Assembly (NCBI RefSeq): GCF_000255115.2
Contig: NC_018068.1
Coordinates: 2,079,977 to 2,143,976 of the forward strand
Origin: Desulfosporosinus acidiphilus SJ4
GTDB taxonomy: Bacteria > Bacillota > Desulfitobacteriia > Desulfitobacteriales > Desulfitobacteriaceae
Length of the DNA stretch: 64,000 nt
Direction of reading: 5' to 3'
The notes under the pieces were generated by a model. The model did not search any database and had not been told where the DNA came from. It worked only from the letters and a program-made list of their open reading frames with translations. Shown piece after piece: positions 23,628 through 32,448 of this stretch. The position numbers were made by a program, and so were the translations under genes. Each line of letters begins with the position of its first letter. Position 1 is the stretch's first letter.

Positions 23628-25991
23628 TTGGCTTACAATGTTGTTGGTAAAAGCGTCAATCGAGTTGATGCTGTTGCAAAAGTAACCGGCAAGGCCAAAT
23701 ATACAGATGATTTTTCTGAACGGAATATGTTGGTTGGAAAAATCCTACATAGCCCTTATGCGCATGCCGTTATTAAATCCATTGACGTCAGTGAAGCGAA
23801 AGCTTTGCCGGGAGTTGAGGCTGTTCTAACCTATAAAGATCTGCCGCGGATTAAATTTTCCACGGCCTTACCCGGGGTAGCCAATGATGTGCTGGATGAC
23901 GAACAAGAGGTGGATTTACCCTTGTTTGCCACAGCAGGTCATCCTTATTCTTTAGACCCGGGTCATCGGGATAAAGAGGACCGCTATATTCTGGCTAAGA
24001 AAGCCCGCTATGTAGGAGATGCCATTGCGGCAGTCGTTGCCGAGGATGCAATTATCGCTTCGAAAGCATTGAAATTGATTCGCGTTGAATATGAAGTACT
24101 GGAGGCTTTGACCTCACCTGAAGCAGCCATGCGTGAAGGAGCTCCTTTAATCCACGAGGGAAGTGAAGGAAATATTCTCTCTACCGGCGGCGGTTTTGAA
24201 CGGGGGGACATGGAGGCAGCTCTGCAGGAATCGGATTATGTGATCGAAGGAGAGTATGAGACGAGTATTGTTCAACACTGCCATCTTGAACTTCAGACGT
24301 CTCATGCCTATGTAGATGCCGATGGGCGGATTAATATAGTGACTTCCACTCAGATTCCCCAGATTGTACGGCGTATTGTGGCTCAATCCTTAGGTTTGCC
24401 TTGGGGGAGAGTTCGGGTTATCAAGCCTTATATCGGCGGCGGGTTCGGCAATAAGCAAGATGTTTGCTACGAACCCTTAAATGCGGCTATGACTCTCGCC
24501 GTTGGCGGCCGGCCGGTTAAACTGGAACTTTCCCGGGAGGAAGGAATGGTTGATACACGGACACGTCACGCCTTTAAATTCAAGATCAAAACCGGTGTCA
24601 ACAAAGATGGTACGATGAATGCCATTGAGATTTCGGCGATATCAAATACCGGAGCCTATGCCTCTCATGGAAGTTCTATCGCAGGGAGCGGAGGCAGCAA
24701 GTTTCGTTATCTCTACCCGGTGAAGGCGATGAAATACTCGCCTGTTACGGTCTATACAAACTTGCCCGTTGCCGGTGCTATGCGCGGCTATGGAACTCCC
24801 CAGATCTTTTATGCCTTTGAATCTCATATTGAGGATATCGCAAAGCAATTAAAGCTTGATCCTATCGAAGTACGCAGGAAAAACTTAGTAGATGTGGGTT
24901 ATATTGAACCCCTTAGTAAAAATAAAGTTTTGAGCTGCGGAATTCGCGAATGTATTGACAAAGGTAAAGAACTTATCCGTTGGGATGAGAAGAAGGAACA
25001 CTATAAAAACCAAAACGGAGATATTCGACGCGGTGTGGGGATGGCTTGCTTCAGCTATGCTTCGGGGACGTATCCTGTCGCTTTGGAGTTAGCGGCCGCT
25101 CGAATCGTTCTGAATCAAGACGGGTCAGTCCAGCTTCAGCTTGGAGCTACGGAAATAGGCCAAGGAAGTGACACGGTTTTCGCACAGATGACCGCGGAAA
25201 TTCTAGGACTCCCGCTGTCGATGGTTCATGTGATTTCTCAACAGGATACAGATATTTCGCCTTTTGATACAGGTTCCTATGCCTCGCGTCAAACCTATGT
25301 CAGCGGGATGGCTGTTGAAAAGGCAGCTTTGGAGGTTAAGGGTAAAATCTTAGCATTCGGCCAGAAAATGACTGATATACCTGCTCATATTCTGGATCTT
25401 AAAGATCAGATGATTGTCTATAAACATTCGGGAGAACCAGTTATACCGCTCTGGGAGGTTGCCATGCAGTCCTTCTATGATCGAGTAAACGCCCAGCCGA
25501 TCACCAGCGATGTTTCTAATAATGCCCGTATTAATGCCATGCCCTTTGGTGTAACGTTTGCTGAAGTAGAAGTCGATATTAAGACAGGCAAAATTAAGAT
25601 ATTGGAAATCTACAATGTTCATGATTCGGGGAAAATTATCAATCCTCAACTGGCTGCCGGACAGGTTCATGGCGGTGTGAGCATGGGGATAGGATATGCT
25701 TTGTCGGAACAACTGCTCTTTGATGAAGCCACGGGAAAACCCTTAAATAATAATTTGTTGGATTATAAACTTCCTACCATTATGGATACACCGGACATTG
25801 GCGCTGCCTTTGTGGAAATTGAAGATCCCACCGGACCCTTTGGGGTAAAGGCATTAGGAGAACCTCCGGTTATTTCTCCTGCCCCGGCGATTCGCAATGC
25901 TGTTTTAGATGCGACAGGTGTTGCCTTTAATCGAATACCGATGAATCCCCAACGAGTCTTTGAACATTTGAAAAAAGCTGGATTACTGTAA
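23628..25991 (+). CDS. xdhA: Xanthine dehydrogenase-type molybdenum-binding subunit
   Basis: About 787 residues from TTG 23628 (GGAGGG upstream; the ATG at 23613 lies in that ribosome-binding site). This is the large subunit of a molybdenum hydroxylase. Marks: N-terminal a/b hammerhead (KVTGKAKYTDDF), GGGFGNKQD (about 270), GAMRGYGTPQ (about 383), GATEIGQGSDTVF, and near the end VKALGEPPVISPAP with the catalytic Glu. It forms a trimer with the FAD and Fe-S subunits encoded next. The likely substrate is a purine (xanthine or hypoxanthine), inferred from the cluster. YqeB/YqeC genes in the island suggest a selenium-containing cofactor. Confidence 0.88.
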   Translation: MAYNVVGKSVNRVDAVAKVTGKAKYTDDFSERNMLVGKILHSPYAHAVIKSIDVSEAKALPGVEAVLTYKDLPRIKFSTALPGVANDVLDDEQEVDLPLFATAGHPYSLDPGHRDKEDRYILAKKARYVGDAIAAVVAEDAIIASKALKLIRVEYEVLEALTSPEAAMREGAPLIHEGSEGNILSTGGGFERGDMEAALQESDYVIEGEYETSIVQHCHLELQTSHAYVDADGRINIVTSTQIPQIVRRIVAQSLGLPWGRVRVIKPYIGGGFGNKQDVCYEPLNAAMTLAVGGRPVKLELSREEGMVDTRTRHAFKFKIKTGVNKDGTMNAIEISAISNTGAYASHGSSIAGSGGSKFRYLYPVKAMKYSPVTVYTNLPVAGAMRGYGTPQIFYAFESHIEDIAKQLKLDPIEVRRKNLVDVGYIEPLSKNKVLSCGIRECIDKGKELIRWDEKKEHYKNQNGDIRRGVGMACFSYASGTYPVALELAAARIVLNQDGSVQLQLGATEIGQGSDTVFAQMTAEILGLPLSMVHVISQQDTDISPFDTGSYASRQTYVSGMAVEKAALEVKGKILAFGQKMTDIPAHILDLKDQMIVYKHSGEPVIPLWEVAMQSFYDRVNAQPITSDVSNNARINAMPFGVTFAEVEVDIKTGKIKILEIYNVHDSGKIINPQLAAGQVHGGVSMGIGYALSEQLLFDEATGKPLNNNLLDYKLPTIMDTPDIGAAFVEIEDPTGPFGVKALGEPPVISPAPAIRNAVLDATGVAFNRIPMNPQRVFEHLKKAGLL

Positions 25992-26004
25992 AGGCGGTGA
26001 AATA

Positions 26005-26886
26005 ATGTACGATATTTTAGGATATTACGAAGCGGAAACCCTTCGCGAGGCTTTGGAGCTTTTAGCTGCGAAGCCAAAGCTTAAAATCATTGCCGGCGGC
26101 ACGGATGTCCTTGTCAAAATGCACGGAGGGCAGCTTGAAGAGGCAGAATTATTGAGTATTCGCAAGATCCCTGAATTAACGGATATTCGAAAGTTAGATA
26201 ACGGAACTATTGCCATCGGTCCCATGGCAACCTTTACTCAAGTGTTTAATGACCGGATTATTCGGGAACATGTTCCTATCCTTACGGAAGCGGCAATCTC
26301 TATGGGGGGGCCGCAGATCAGGAACGTTGCCACGATCGGCGGCAATGTTTGCAACGGGGCAACCTCTGCCGACAGTGCCTCCTCCTTGTTTGCCCTGAAT
26401 GCCCGCTTGAGATTGCAGAATCTCGAAGGTGAACGGGTGATTCCCGTTCAGGAATTCTATCTGGGACCCGGCAAGGTGGATTTAAAACCCGGGGAAGTCC
26501 TTACGGCTATTCTTATTAATCCGGAAGATTATCAGGGGTTTGGGGGGCAGTATATAAAGTTTGCCATGCGGGAAGCTATGGATATTGCTACTCTTGGAGT
26601 TGCGGTTCTCTGCAGGCCGGAGTCCGGCAGCTTCCGTGAGATCCGTATCGGACTGGGCGTTGCAGGCCCGACACCTCTGCGTTGTTCGGATGCGGAAGAA
26701 TATGCCCGCGGGAAGAAAATAACTCAGGAAACGATTCGAGAAATCGGCAAGCTCGCTCTTAATTCAACCAAGGCACGAACCTCTTGGAGAGCTTCCAAAG
26801 AGTATCGTGAACATTTGGTGGAGGAACTGGTCCAAAGGGCTTTGCAGACAGCTATTGCCAACGCGGGAGGTGTAGAACTTGTTTAA
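26005..26886 (+). CDS. xdhB: Molybdenum hydroxylase FAD-binding subunit (XdhB/YgfM)
   Basis: A 293-residue FAD subunit of the CO-dehydrogenase/xanthine dehydrogenase type, 13 bp after the Mo subunit gene. FAD-binding motifs are AGGTDVLVKMHGG (about 30) and IRNVATIGGNVCNGATSADS (about 105-124), followed by the CO-DH flavoprotein C-terminal domain. It passes electrons from the Fe-S subunit to NAD or another acceptor. The next gene starts inside its last codons. It could also serve the XdhD-like protein at 47083, which has no FAD gene of its own nearby. Confidence 0.88.
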   Translation: MYDILGYYEAETLREALELLAAKPKLKIIAGGTDVLVKMHGGQLEEAELLSIRKIPELTDIRKLDNGTIAIGPMATFTQVFNDRIIREHVPILTEAAISMGGPQIRNVATIGGNVCNGATSADSASSLFALNARLRLQNLEGERVIPVQEFYLGPGKVDLKPGEVLTAILINPEDYQGFGGQYIKFAMREAMDIATLGVAVLCRPESGSFREIRIGLGVAGPTPLRCSDAEEYARGKKITQETIREIGKLALNSTKARTSWRASKEYREHLVEELVQRALQTAIANAGGVELV

Positions 26887-27406
26887 AAAGATTTCATTTA
26901 CGGTCAATGGAAAATCATATAGCCTGGACGTCGATGTCCGTATGTCTTTGCTGGAACTTTTGAGAAATCAGTTAGGGTATACCGGCGCCAAACAAGGGTG
27001 CGGCGTCGGTGAGTGCGGAGCCTGCAGTGTGTTGATTGACGGAACCCCTTATGATTCTTGTATTTATTTAGCGGTTTGGGCGGACGGCAAAGCTATTACG
27101 ACTATTGAAGGAGTAGCGGCTAAGAACGGGGAGCTCTCTAAAGTCCAAAAAGCATTTATTGAGGAAGGCGCAGTTCAATGCGGGTTCTGCACTCCCGGGC
27201 TTGTTTTGACGACCACAGCCTTGACGGAAAGCGGTAAAGACTACACCCGCGATGAACTCAAACGGGAACTTTCGGGGCATTTATGCCGTTGCACCGGGTA
27301 TCAGAATATCCTTAAAGCTGCTGAAAAGTCTTTGGAAGGACACATTTGTACTTGTGTTGACAGTCCTCATTACAAGCAACAACAAGAAAAAGCTAAGGAG
27401 AGATAA
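26879..27406 (+). CDS. xdhC: Molybdenum hydroxylase 2Fe-2S subunit (XdhC)
   Basis: A 175-residue iron-sulfur subunit starting with TTG, with GGGAGGTG upstream and an 8-bp overlap with the FAD gene. The plant-type 2Fe-2S cluster motif GCGVGECGACSV (about 40) and the C-terminal 2Fe-2S cluster CGFCTPG..CRCTGY (about 101 and 136) are both complete. It has an extra Cys-containing tail (GHICTCVDSPHYKQQQ) not usual in the family. It carries electrons between the Mo and FAD sites. Confidence 0.9.
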   Translation: MFKKISFTVNGKSYSLDVDVRMSLLELLRNQLGYTGAKQGCGVGECGACSVLIDGTPYDSCIYLAVWADGKAITTIEGVAAKNGELSKVQKAFIEEGAVQCGFCTPGLVLTTTALTESGKDYTRDELKRELSGHLCRCTGYQNILKAAEKSLEGHICTCVDSPHYKQQQEKAKER

Positions 27407-27412
27407 TAGACT

Positions 27413-30400
27413 ATGAGCGATAAAATGGCCCTTATCCCCTTTAAACAATTGCTTCATTGGGTAATGGATGAAAACAAGCAGAGCGGAATGGTGTTTGGCA
27501 TTCCCGAAGAGAAGTACTTCCGGAAAGCAAACGATCGCAATATGAAGCTGTTCGGGGAAGCAATCGATACTCCGGTGGGACCGGCTGCAGGACCTCATTC
27601 TCAATTGGCTCAAAACATTATCGCTTCCTATATGAGCGGAAGTCGTTTCTTCGAGCTTAAATCCGTTCAGATCATGGATGAACTGGAAATTGCCAAACCT
27701 TGTATTTCAGCGGAAGACGAGTGCTATAATACGGAATGGTCAACAGAGCTTCCGATTATGGGCGCATTCGAAGAGTATGTCAAAGCATGGTTTTTGCTGT
27801 ACGTTATCCAAAAGGAATTCTTTGCTCAAAGTGAACGGCGCTTTATGTTTAATATGAGTGTTGGTTATGATTTGAAAGGAATTCAATCGCCTAAAGTGGA
27901 CGAATTCATTGAAGGTTTAAAGGACGCTTCCCAGACAAAGATTTTCCAAGAATGTCAGGCTGTGTTGCGGGAAGAGATGGGGCTTTTCCAACATGTGGAT
28001 CAGGCCTTTGTGGATCAGATTTCGCCGAACATTTGCAACTCTATTACCTTATCCACCATGCATGGCTGCCCTCCGGCAGAAATCGAGGCCATTATTCGCT
28101 ATTTGATCAGCGAAAAGAAACTTCATACCTTTGTAAAAATGAATCCCACGCTTTTAGGCTATGACTATGTCCGCAAGACCTTTGACAAAATGGGATACGA
28201 TTATATAGACCTAAAAGAAGCGTCCTTCACCCATGATTTGCAGTTCAGCGACGGCGTGGGAATGTTAAAGCGTTTAAAAGTCTTTGCCTCAGAGCATAAG
28301 AAAAACTTTGGCGTTAAACTTTCCAATACGCTGCCGGTAAAAATCACCCGGAATGAGCTGCCGGGGGAAGAAATGTATATGTCCGGGCGCTCTCTTTATC
28401 CTTTGACTATCAATTTAGCTTATAAACTTGCCTCGGAATACAAGGGGGATCTAAAGATTTCCTATTCCGGCGGGGCAGACGCTTTTAATGTTGACCGAAT
28501 TTTCGCAACAGGAATTCGTCCGATTACAGTAGCCACAACCCTGCTTAAACCGGGTGGCTACCAACGATTTAAGCAATTGGCTGATCTTCTTGATCCGTTG
28601 TTGGATAATCAGGAATCGAGCCGTTTGGATCTGGATAAGCTCAAGGCTTTGGCGGACAGTTCTTTTGAAGATGCTAATCATATCAAAGAGTCCAGGGATA
28701 TGCTTAGCCGCAAAACTTCGCTTAAATTACCCCTCTTGGACTGCTTTATTGCGCCTTGTGAGAATGGCTGTCCAATCGAGCAGGATGTTCCGGAATACCT
28801 GCGTCTTGTGGGAGAAAAGCGCTATGAGGAAGCCTTTGATGTCATTGTCTCTAAGAATCCCCTGCCTTTTATCACGGGGACTATTTGCACCCATACTTGT
28901 ATGACCAAGTGTACGCGTCTCGATTATGACGAATCAGTTCACATCCGTGGACAAAAGCTTGTGGCGGCCGAAAAAGGCTTTGCCGATTATATGCAAAAGA
29001 TTTCTAAAGTCCAGCCTAAGTCAAAAGCTCGTGTGGCTGTTATCGGAGCGGGTCCGGCAGGACTTTCGGCGGCTTACTTTCTAGCTAAGGCAGGTATGAA
29101 TGTTACAGTCTTTGATAAGCGGGAGAAAGCCGGTGGAACGGTTGAATTTGTTATTCCGGACTTCAGAATATCGCGGGAAGCGATTAAGAAGGATATTGAA
29201 CTGATTGAGTCCATGGGAGTTAAATTTGAGTTTGGGGTCACCCCGAAGATTTCGGTGGCCGATTATAAGGCCAAAGGATTTGAGTATGTCTTTTTAGCCA
29301 TTGGTGCAGGCAGGACAAATGCCTTGGAGATTCAAGGAGATACAGAGCGTGTCAAAGGAGCAATTCCGTTCTTAGAAGCCTTTAATACGGATCGGAAGGG
29401 CTTGAACCTGGGCAAAAAGGTTGCTGTGGTCGGAGGCGGTAATTCGGCCATGGATGCAGCTCGAGCTGCCCTACGTGTTGAGGGTGTCAAAGAAGTGTAT
29501 ATTGTCTACCGCCGCACGAAAGATTACATGCCGGCTGACGAGGAAGAATTAGCTTATGCTCAGAAGGATGGCGTGATTTTTAAAGAACTATTGACGCCTG
29601 TGTCTTTGAGCGGCGGGGTTCTTAAGTGCCAAGTCATGGAATTAGGACCGGCGGATGCTTCCGGACGAAGGAGTCCTGTGCCCTGTACAGGGGTTTATGA
29701 AGATCTTCCGGTTGATACGGTGTTGTCGGCTATTGGTGAGCTGATTGATTATGACCTCTTAAAGACTAACGGGATTGAGGTAGGGGAAAAGGGGAAAATC
29801 AAGGTCAATGATGAGACGTTGGAAACGAATGTTGAAAATGTCTATCTTGGCGGAGATGCTCTCGTTGGCCCTTGGACCGTAGTTGGAGCGATTTCCCATG
29901 GAACGAAAGTGGCCAGGGCCATCCTTGAAAAAGAACAACTGGAATTCAAGCAGGAATTTGCCTCTCGGATTACCTTTGATAAGGAAAAACAATTGCTTGA
30001 TGTGCGGACGAAAAAGGCAGTTATGCAGCCGGTTTACGATGATGAGCAGGAAACAGGGCGCTGTCTGGAATGTAATTATCTCTGTAATATTTGTTCCGAG
30101 GTATGCCCGAACCGCGCTAATTTAATGATCCCCGTTGAAGGTGAAGGATTGACGAACCGCAACCAGATTCTCCATGTTGACGGCATGTGTAACGAATGCG
30201 GCAACTGTGAAACCTTCTGCCCTTATGATGATGCGCCCTATAAAGTAAAGATGACGCTCTTTTGGAGTGAAAAGGAGTTTGCAGATTCTGCAAATACCGG
30301 TTTTGTCATTCTCCAAGAAGCCCCAGCACTTATTGTCAAGCTCAGGCTCAAGGGCGAAGTTATGGAAGTGGCTTTTGACCAATCCGGCAATACGAATGCT

Positions 30401-30472
30401 TCCATTGATAGATCTCTAGCTGCCTTTATTTGGACAGTTGTTCAGCAGTATCCTTATCTGTATAAAGTTTAG
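27413..30472 (+). CDS. ygfK: YgfK-type iron-sulfur flavoprotein oxidoreductase
   Basis: A 1019-residue multi-domain protein of the YgfK family ('putative selenate reductase'). The N-terminal part (1-430) resembles a dihydroorotate dehydrogenase barrel. Next come a Cys-rich GltD-like Fe-S domain (CENGCPIEQDVPEYL..TICTHTCMTKC, about 445-505), FAD site VIGAGPAGLSAAYFLAKAG (about 541), NAD(P)H site VAVVGGGNSAMDAA (about 672), and two 4Fe-4S motifs at the end (CLECNYLCNICSEVCP, about 883; CNECGNCETFCP, about 924). In gut purine degraders ygfK, ssnA and xdhD are required for uric-acid use. It probably shuttles electrons between NAD(P)H and purine-ring redox chemistry. Last gene of the sigma-54 operon from 23489. 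Confidence 0.9.
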   Translation: MSDKMALIPFKQLLHWVMDENKQSGMVFGIPEEKYFRKANDRNMKLFGEAIDTPVGPAAGPHSQLAQNIIASYMSGSRFFELKSVQIMDELEIAKPCISAEDECYNTEWSTELPIMGAFEEYVKAWFLLYVIQKEFFAQSERRFMFNMSVGYDLKGIQSPKVDEFIEGLKDASQTKIFQECQAVLREEMGLFQHVDQAFVDQISPNICNSITLSTMHGCPPAEIEAIIRYLISEKKLHTFVKMNPTLLGYDYVRKTFDKMGYDYIDLKEASFTHDLQFSDGVGMLKRLKVFASEHKKNFGVKLSNTLPVKITRNELPGEEMYMSGRSLYPLTINLAYKLASEYKGDLKISYSGGADAFNVDRIFATGIRPITVATTLLKPGGYQRFKQLADLLDPLLDNQESSRLDLDKLKALADSSFEDANHIKESRDMLSRKTSLKLPLLDCFIAPCENGCPIEQDVPEYLRLVGEKRYEEAFDVIVSKNPLPFITGTICTHTCMTKCTRLDYDESVHIRGQKLVAAEKGFADYMQKISKVQPKSKARVAVIGAGPAGLSAAYFLAKAGMNVTVFDKREKAGGTVEFVIPDFRISREAIKKDIELIESMGVKFEFGVTPKISVADYKAKGFEYVFLAIGAGRTNALEIQGDTERVKGAIPFLEAFNTDRKGLNLGKKVAVVGGGNSAMDAARAALRVEGVKEVYIVYRRTKDYMPADEEELAYAQKDGVIFKELLTPVSLSGGVLKCQVMELGPADASGRRSPVPCTGVYEDLPVDTVLSAIGELIDYDLLKTNGIEVGEKGKIKVNDETLETNVENVYLGGDALVGPWTVVGAISHGTKVARAILEKEQLEFKQEFASRITFDKEKQLLDVRTKKAVMQPVYDDEQETGRCLECNYLCNICSEVCPNRANLMIPVEGEGLTNRNQILHVDGMCNECGNCETFCPYDDAPYKVKMTLFWSEKEFADSANTGFVILQEAPALIVKLRLKGEVMEVAFDQSGNTNASIDRSLAAFIWTVVQQYPYLYKV

Positions 30473-30483
30473 TATTGGGGACA

Positions 30484-30523
30484 TATATAAAGAGGTCAAC
30501 ATATTGTTAGGCCTCTTTATATA
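30484..30523 (+). terminator. Hairpin after ygfK
   Basis: Perfect 12-bp stem TATATAAAGAGG/CCTCTTTATATA just after the stop codon. No T-run follows, so it may terminate weakly or protect the mRNA end. Confidence 0.55.
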
Positions 30524-30656
30524 GTTCATGTTTATTAATCCGCCTCCTCTGTAGTGTAAATAATTTTTTTTACACAGATAATATATTGAGATTACTTAAA
30601 TGCCGGTGAAATCTTGTCGGGTAATTGGGTAAAGCCATTGATTAGAAGAGTATTAT

Positions 30657-30787
30657 TTATCAATATGATAAATTCGTATCAATTTGACATTTATAGAATA
30701 CGCTTTATGATCTAGAATTTTGACTAAGAATAAAGATTTTTGTAATAAAATTTAGCTGATAATTCTTAAAACTTATCACTTTGATAA
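30657..30787. promoter_or_regulatory. Three putative activator sites (TTATC-N5-GATAA family)
   Basis: TTATCAATATGATAA (30657-30671), GTATCAATTTGACAT (30676-30690, weaker) and TTATCACTTTGATAA (30773-30787) lie about 65-195 bp upstream of the sigma-54 promoter. The first and third are perfect inverted repeats of the motif seen at 23303. Confidence 0.68.
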
Positions 30788-30850
30788 ACTATTAAAACTG
30801 GAAACTTTCAATGAGAACGATAATGTCGGATAATTCGAGGTATTATCAAA

Positions 30851-30867
30851 TTGGCACGAATTTTGCT
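30851..30867 (+). promoter_or_regulatory. Sigma-54 promoter of the permease operon
   Basis: TTGGCACGAATTTTGCT: GG-N10-GC, with the full TGGCACG -24 element. About 140 bp before the permease start. Confidence 0.87.
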
Positions 30868-31005
30868 AATTTTATAACTCTGAAGAATCACAAAAGAAAG
30901 AATGCCTTGAATTTTATGAAGGCAGGAAGATTCGGGGCTTTGATGGGATGGAGGTGCTGATTTTTAGTTAGCGATATCCTGCTGCAAACAATGAGGAGGA
31001 ATATA

Positions 31006-32358
31006 ATGGCCAACACACAACATTCCGTTGCACCTGTTGACGAGATGATGCCGGCAGTCAAACTATTTATTTTTGGATTACAGCATGTTCTGGCAATGTA
31101 TGCCGGGGCAGTGGCGGTGCCTTTGATTATTGCGGGTGCAGCCGGTTTAACGAAAGCACAAACGGCTTTTTTGATTAATGCTGATCTGTTCACATGTGGG
31201 ATTGCTACCTTGCTGCAAACCTTAGGAATTTTGAAAATTGGCATCAAGATTCCTGTTATCCAGGGCGTTACCTTTGCTGCCGTGACTCCGATGATCATTA
31301 TTGCTAAAACCGGAGGCATGGAGACCATTTACGGAGCAATCATCGTAGCGGGTTTATGTACCTTTCTCTTAGCGCCTTATTTTAGTAAACTGATCCGCTT
31401 CTTTCCTCCTATTGTTACTGGGAGTGTTATCACAGTCATTGGTATTTCTCTCTTGCCGGTGGGTATTGCTTGGGCTGCCGGCGGCACCGGAAACCCGAAC
31501 TATGGAAATCTCACCTACATTGGAGTTGCCGGTATAGTTCTTATTGCCATTCTTTTAATCAATAAGTTCTTCCGGGGTTTTATTGCTCATATTTCGGTGT
31601 TGTTGGGATTAATTATCGGTCTTATTATTGCTATGCCTTTAGGGCTTGTGAATTTTTCAGGAGTATCCTCGGCTGCTTGGTTAGGAATCGATTATCCTTT
31701 TGCCTTTGGGATGCCGAAGTTTGATATCGGAGCAATTATTGCCATGATTATCGTGATGCTGGTGGTTATGGTGGAGTCAACCGGGGATTTCTTGGCTATC
31801 GGTGTGATGGTTGGAAAACCTATTGGTGAAAAGGAACTTACGGCCGGATTACGGGCAGACGGATTAGCTACGACCTTGGGCGGGATTTTAAACGCCTTCC
31901 CATATACTGCCTTTGCTCAGAATGTTGGACTAGTTGGCCTGACAGGGGTGAAAAGTCGTTTTGTAGTAGCTACTTCCGGAGCAATTTTAGTGGTTATGGG
32001 TTTCTTCCCGAAGTTAGCGACGATTATTGCTTCCTTGCCGAACGCAGTACTGGGCGGAGCGGGAATTGCAATGTTTGGCATCGTTGCTGCCAATGGAATC
32101 AAAACCCTGTCCAAAGTTGATTACGATAAAAACCCCAATAACATTTTTATTGTGGCTATTAGTATTGGCTTGGGTGTTATCCCCGTCGTAGACCCAAATT
32201 TCTTTAAGTTATTCCCTGACTGGAGTCAGACAATTCTGCACAGTGGTATTACCTTAGGTTCCATGGCGGCCGTTATTCTCAATGCTCTGTTTAACGGGAG
32301 CAAGGGTGGAGAAGAGACCCAAAAAGAATTAGCTGAGAATGCAGGTATGAACGCATAA
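31006..32358 (+). CDS. NCS2-family purine permease (xanthine/urate type)
   Basis: A 450-residue nucleobase:cation symporter-2 protein from ATG 31006 (GAGGAGG upstream; the ATG at 30991 overlaps it). Marks: QHVLAMYAGAVAVPLIIAGAAG (QH motif in TM1), IPVIQGVTFAAVTPM, a VVMVESTGDFLAIG motif (the usual Glu of TM8) and GILNAFPYTAFAQNVGLVGLTGVKSRFV, with the Asn/Gly block of TM10. It resembles the bacterial xanthine and uric acid permeases XanP/XanQ/UacT/PucJ rather than uracil permease. It probably imports xanthine or urate using H+ or Na+. First gene of a sigma-54-driven operon. Confidence 0.85.
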   Translation: MANTQHSVAPVDEMMPAVKLFIFGLQHVLAMYAGAVAVPLIIAGAAGLTKAQTAFLINADLFTCGIATLLQTLGILKIGIKIPVIQGVTFAAVTPMIIIAKTGGMETIYGAIIVAGLCTFLLAPYFSKLIRFFPPIVTGSVITVIGISLLPVGIAWAAGGTGNPNYGNLTYIGVAGIVLIAILLINKFFRGFIAHISVLLGLIIGLIIAMPLGLVNFSGVSSAAWLGIDYPFAFGMPKFDIGAIIAMIIVMLVVMVESTGDFLAIGVMVGKPIGEKELTAGLRADGLATTLGGILNAFPYTAFAQNVGLVGLTGVKSRFVVATSGAILVVMGFFPKLATIIASLPNAVLGGAGIAMFGIVAANGIKTLSKVDYDKNPNNIFIVAISIGLGVIPVVDPNFFKLFPDWSQTILHSGITLGSMAAVILNALFNGSKGGEETQKELAENAGMNA

Positions 32359-32372
32359 AACGCTTATAACAC

Positions 32373-32405
32373 CAGGTGGGAAAGTAGACGTTGCTTTCCC
32401 GCCTG
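32373..32405 (+). other. Intercistronic hairpin
   Basis: CAGGTGGGAAAG/CTTTCCCGCCTG (one G-T pair), 12-bp stem with a nine-base loop and no T-run, between the permease and the PreA-like gene. Perhaps it partly reduces expression of downstream genes or protects the permease mRNA. Confidence 0.5.
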
Positions 32406-32448
32406 CGAAACTCAGGAATAATAATGGGTGTTAGAAGGGGAATTTAAA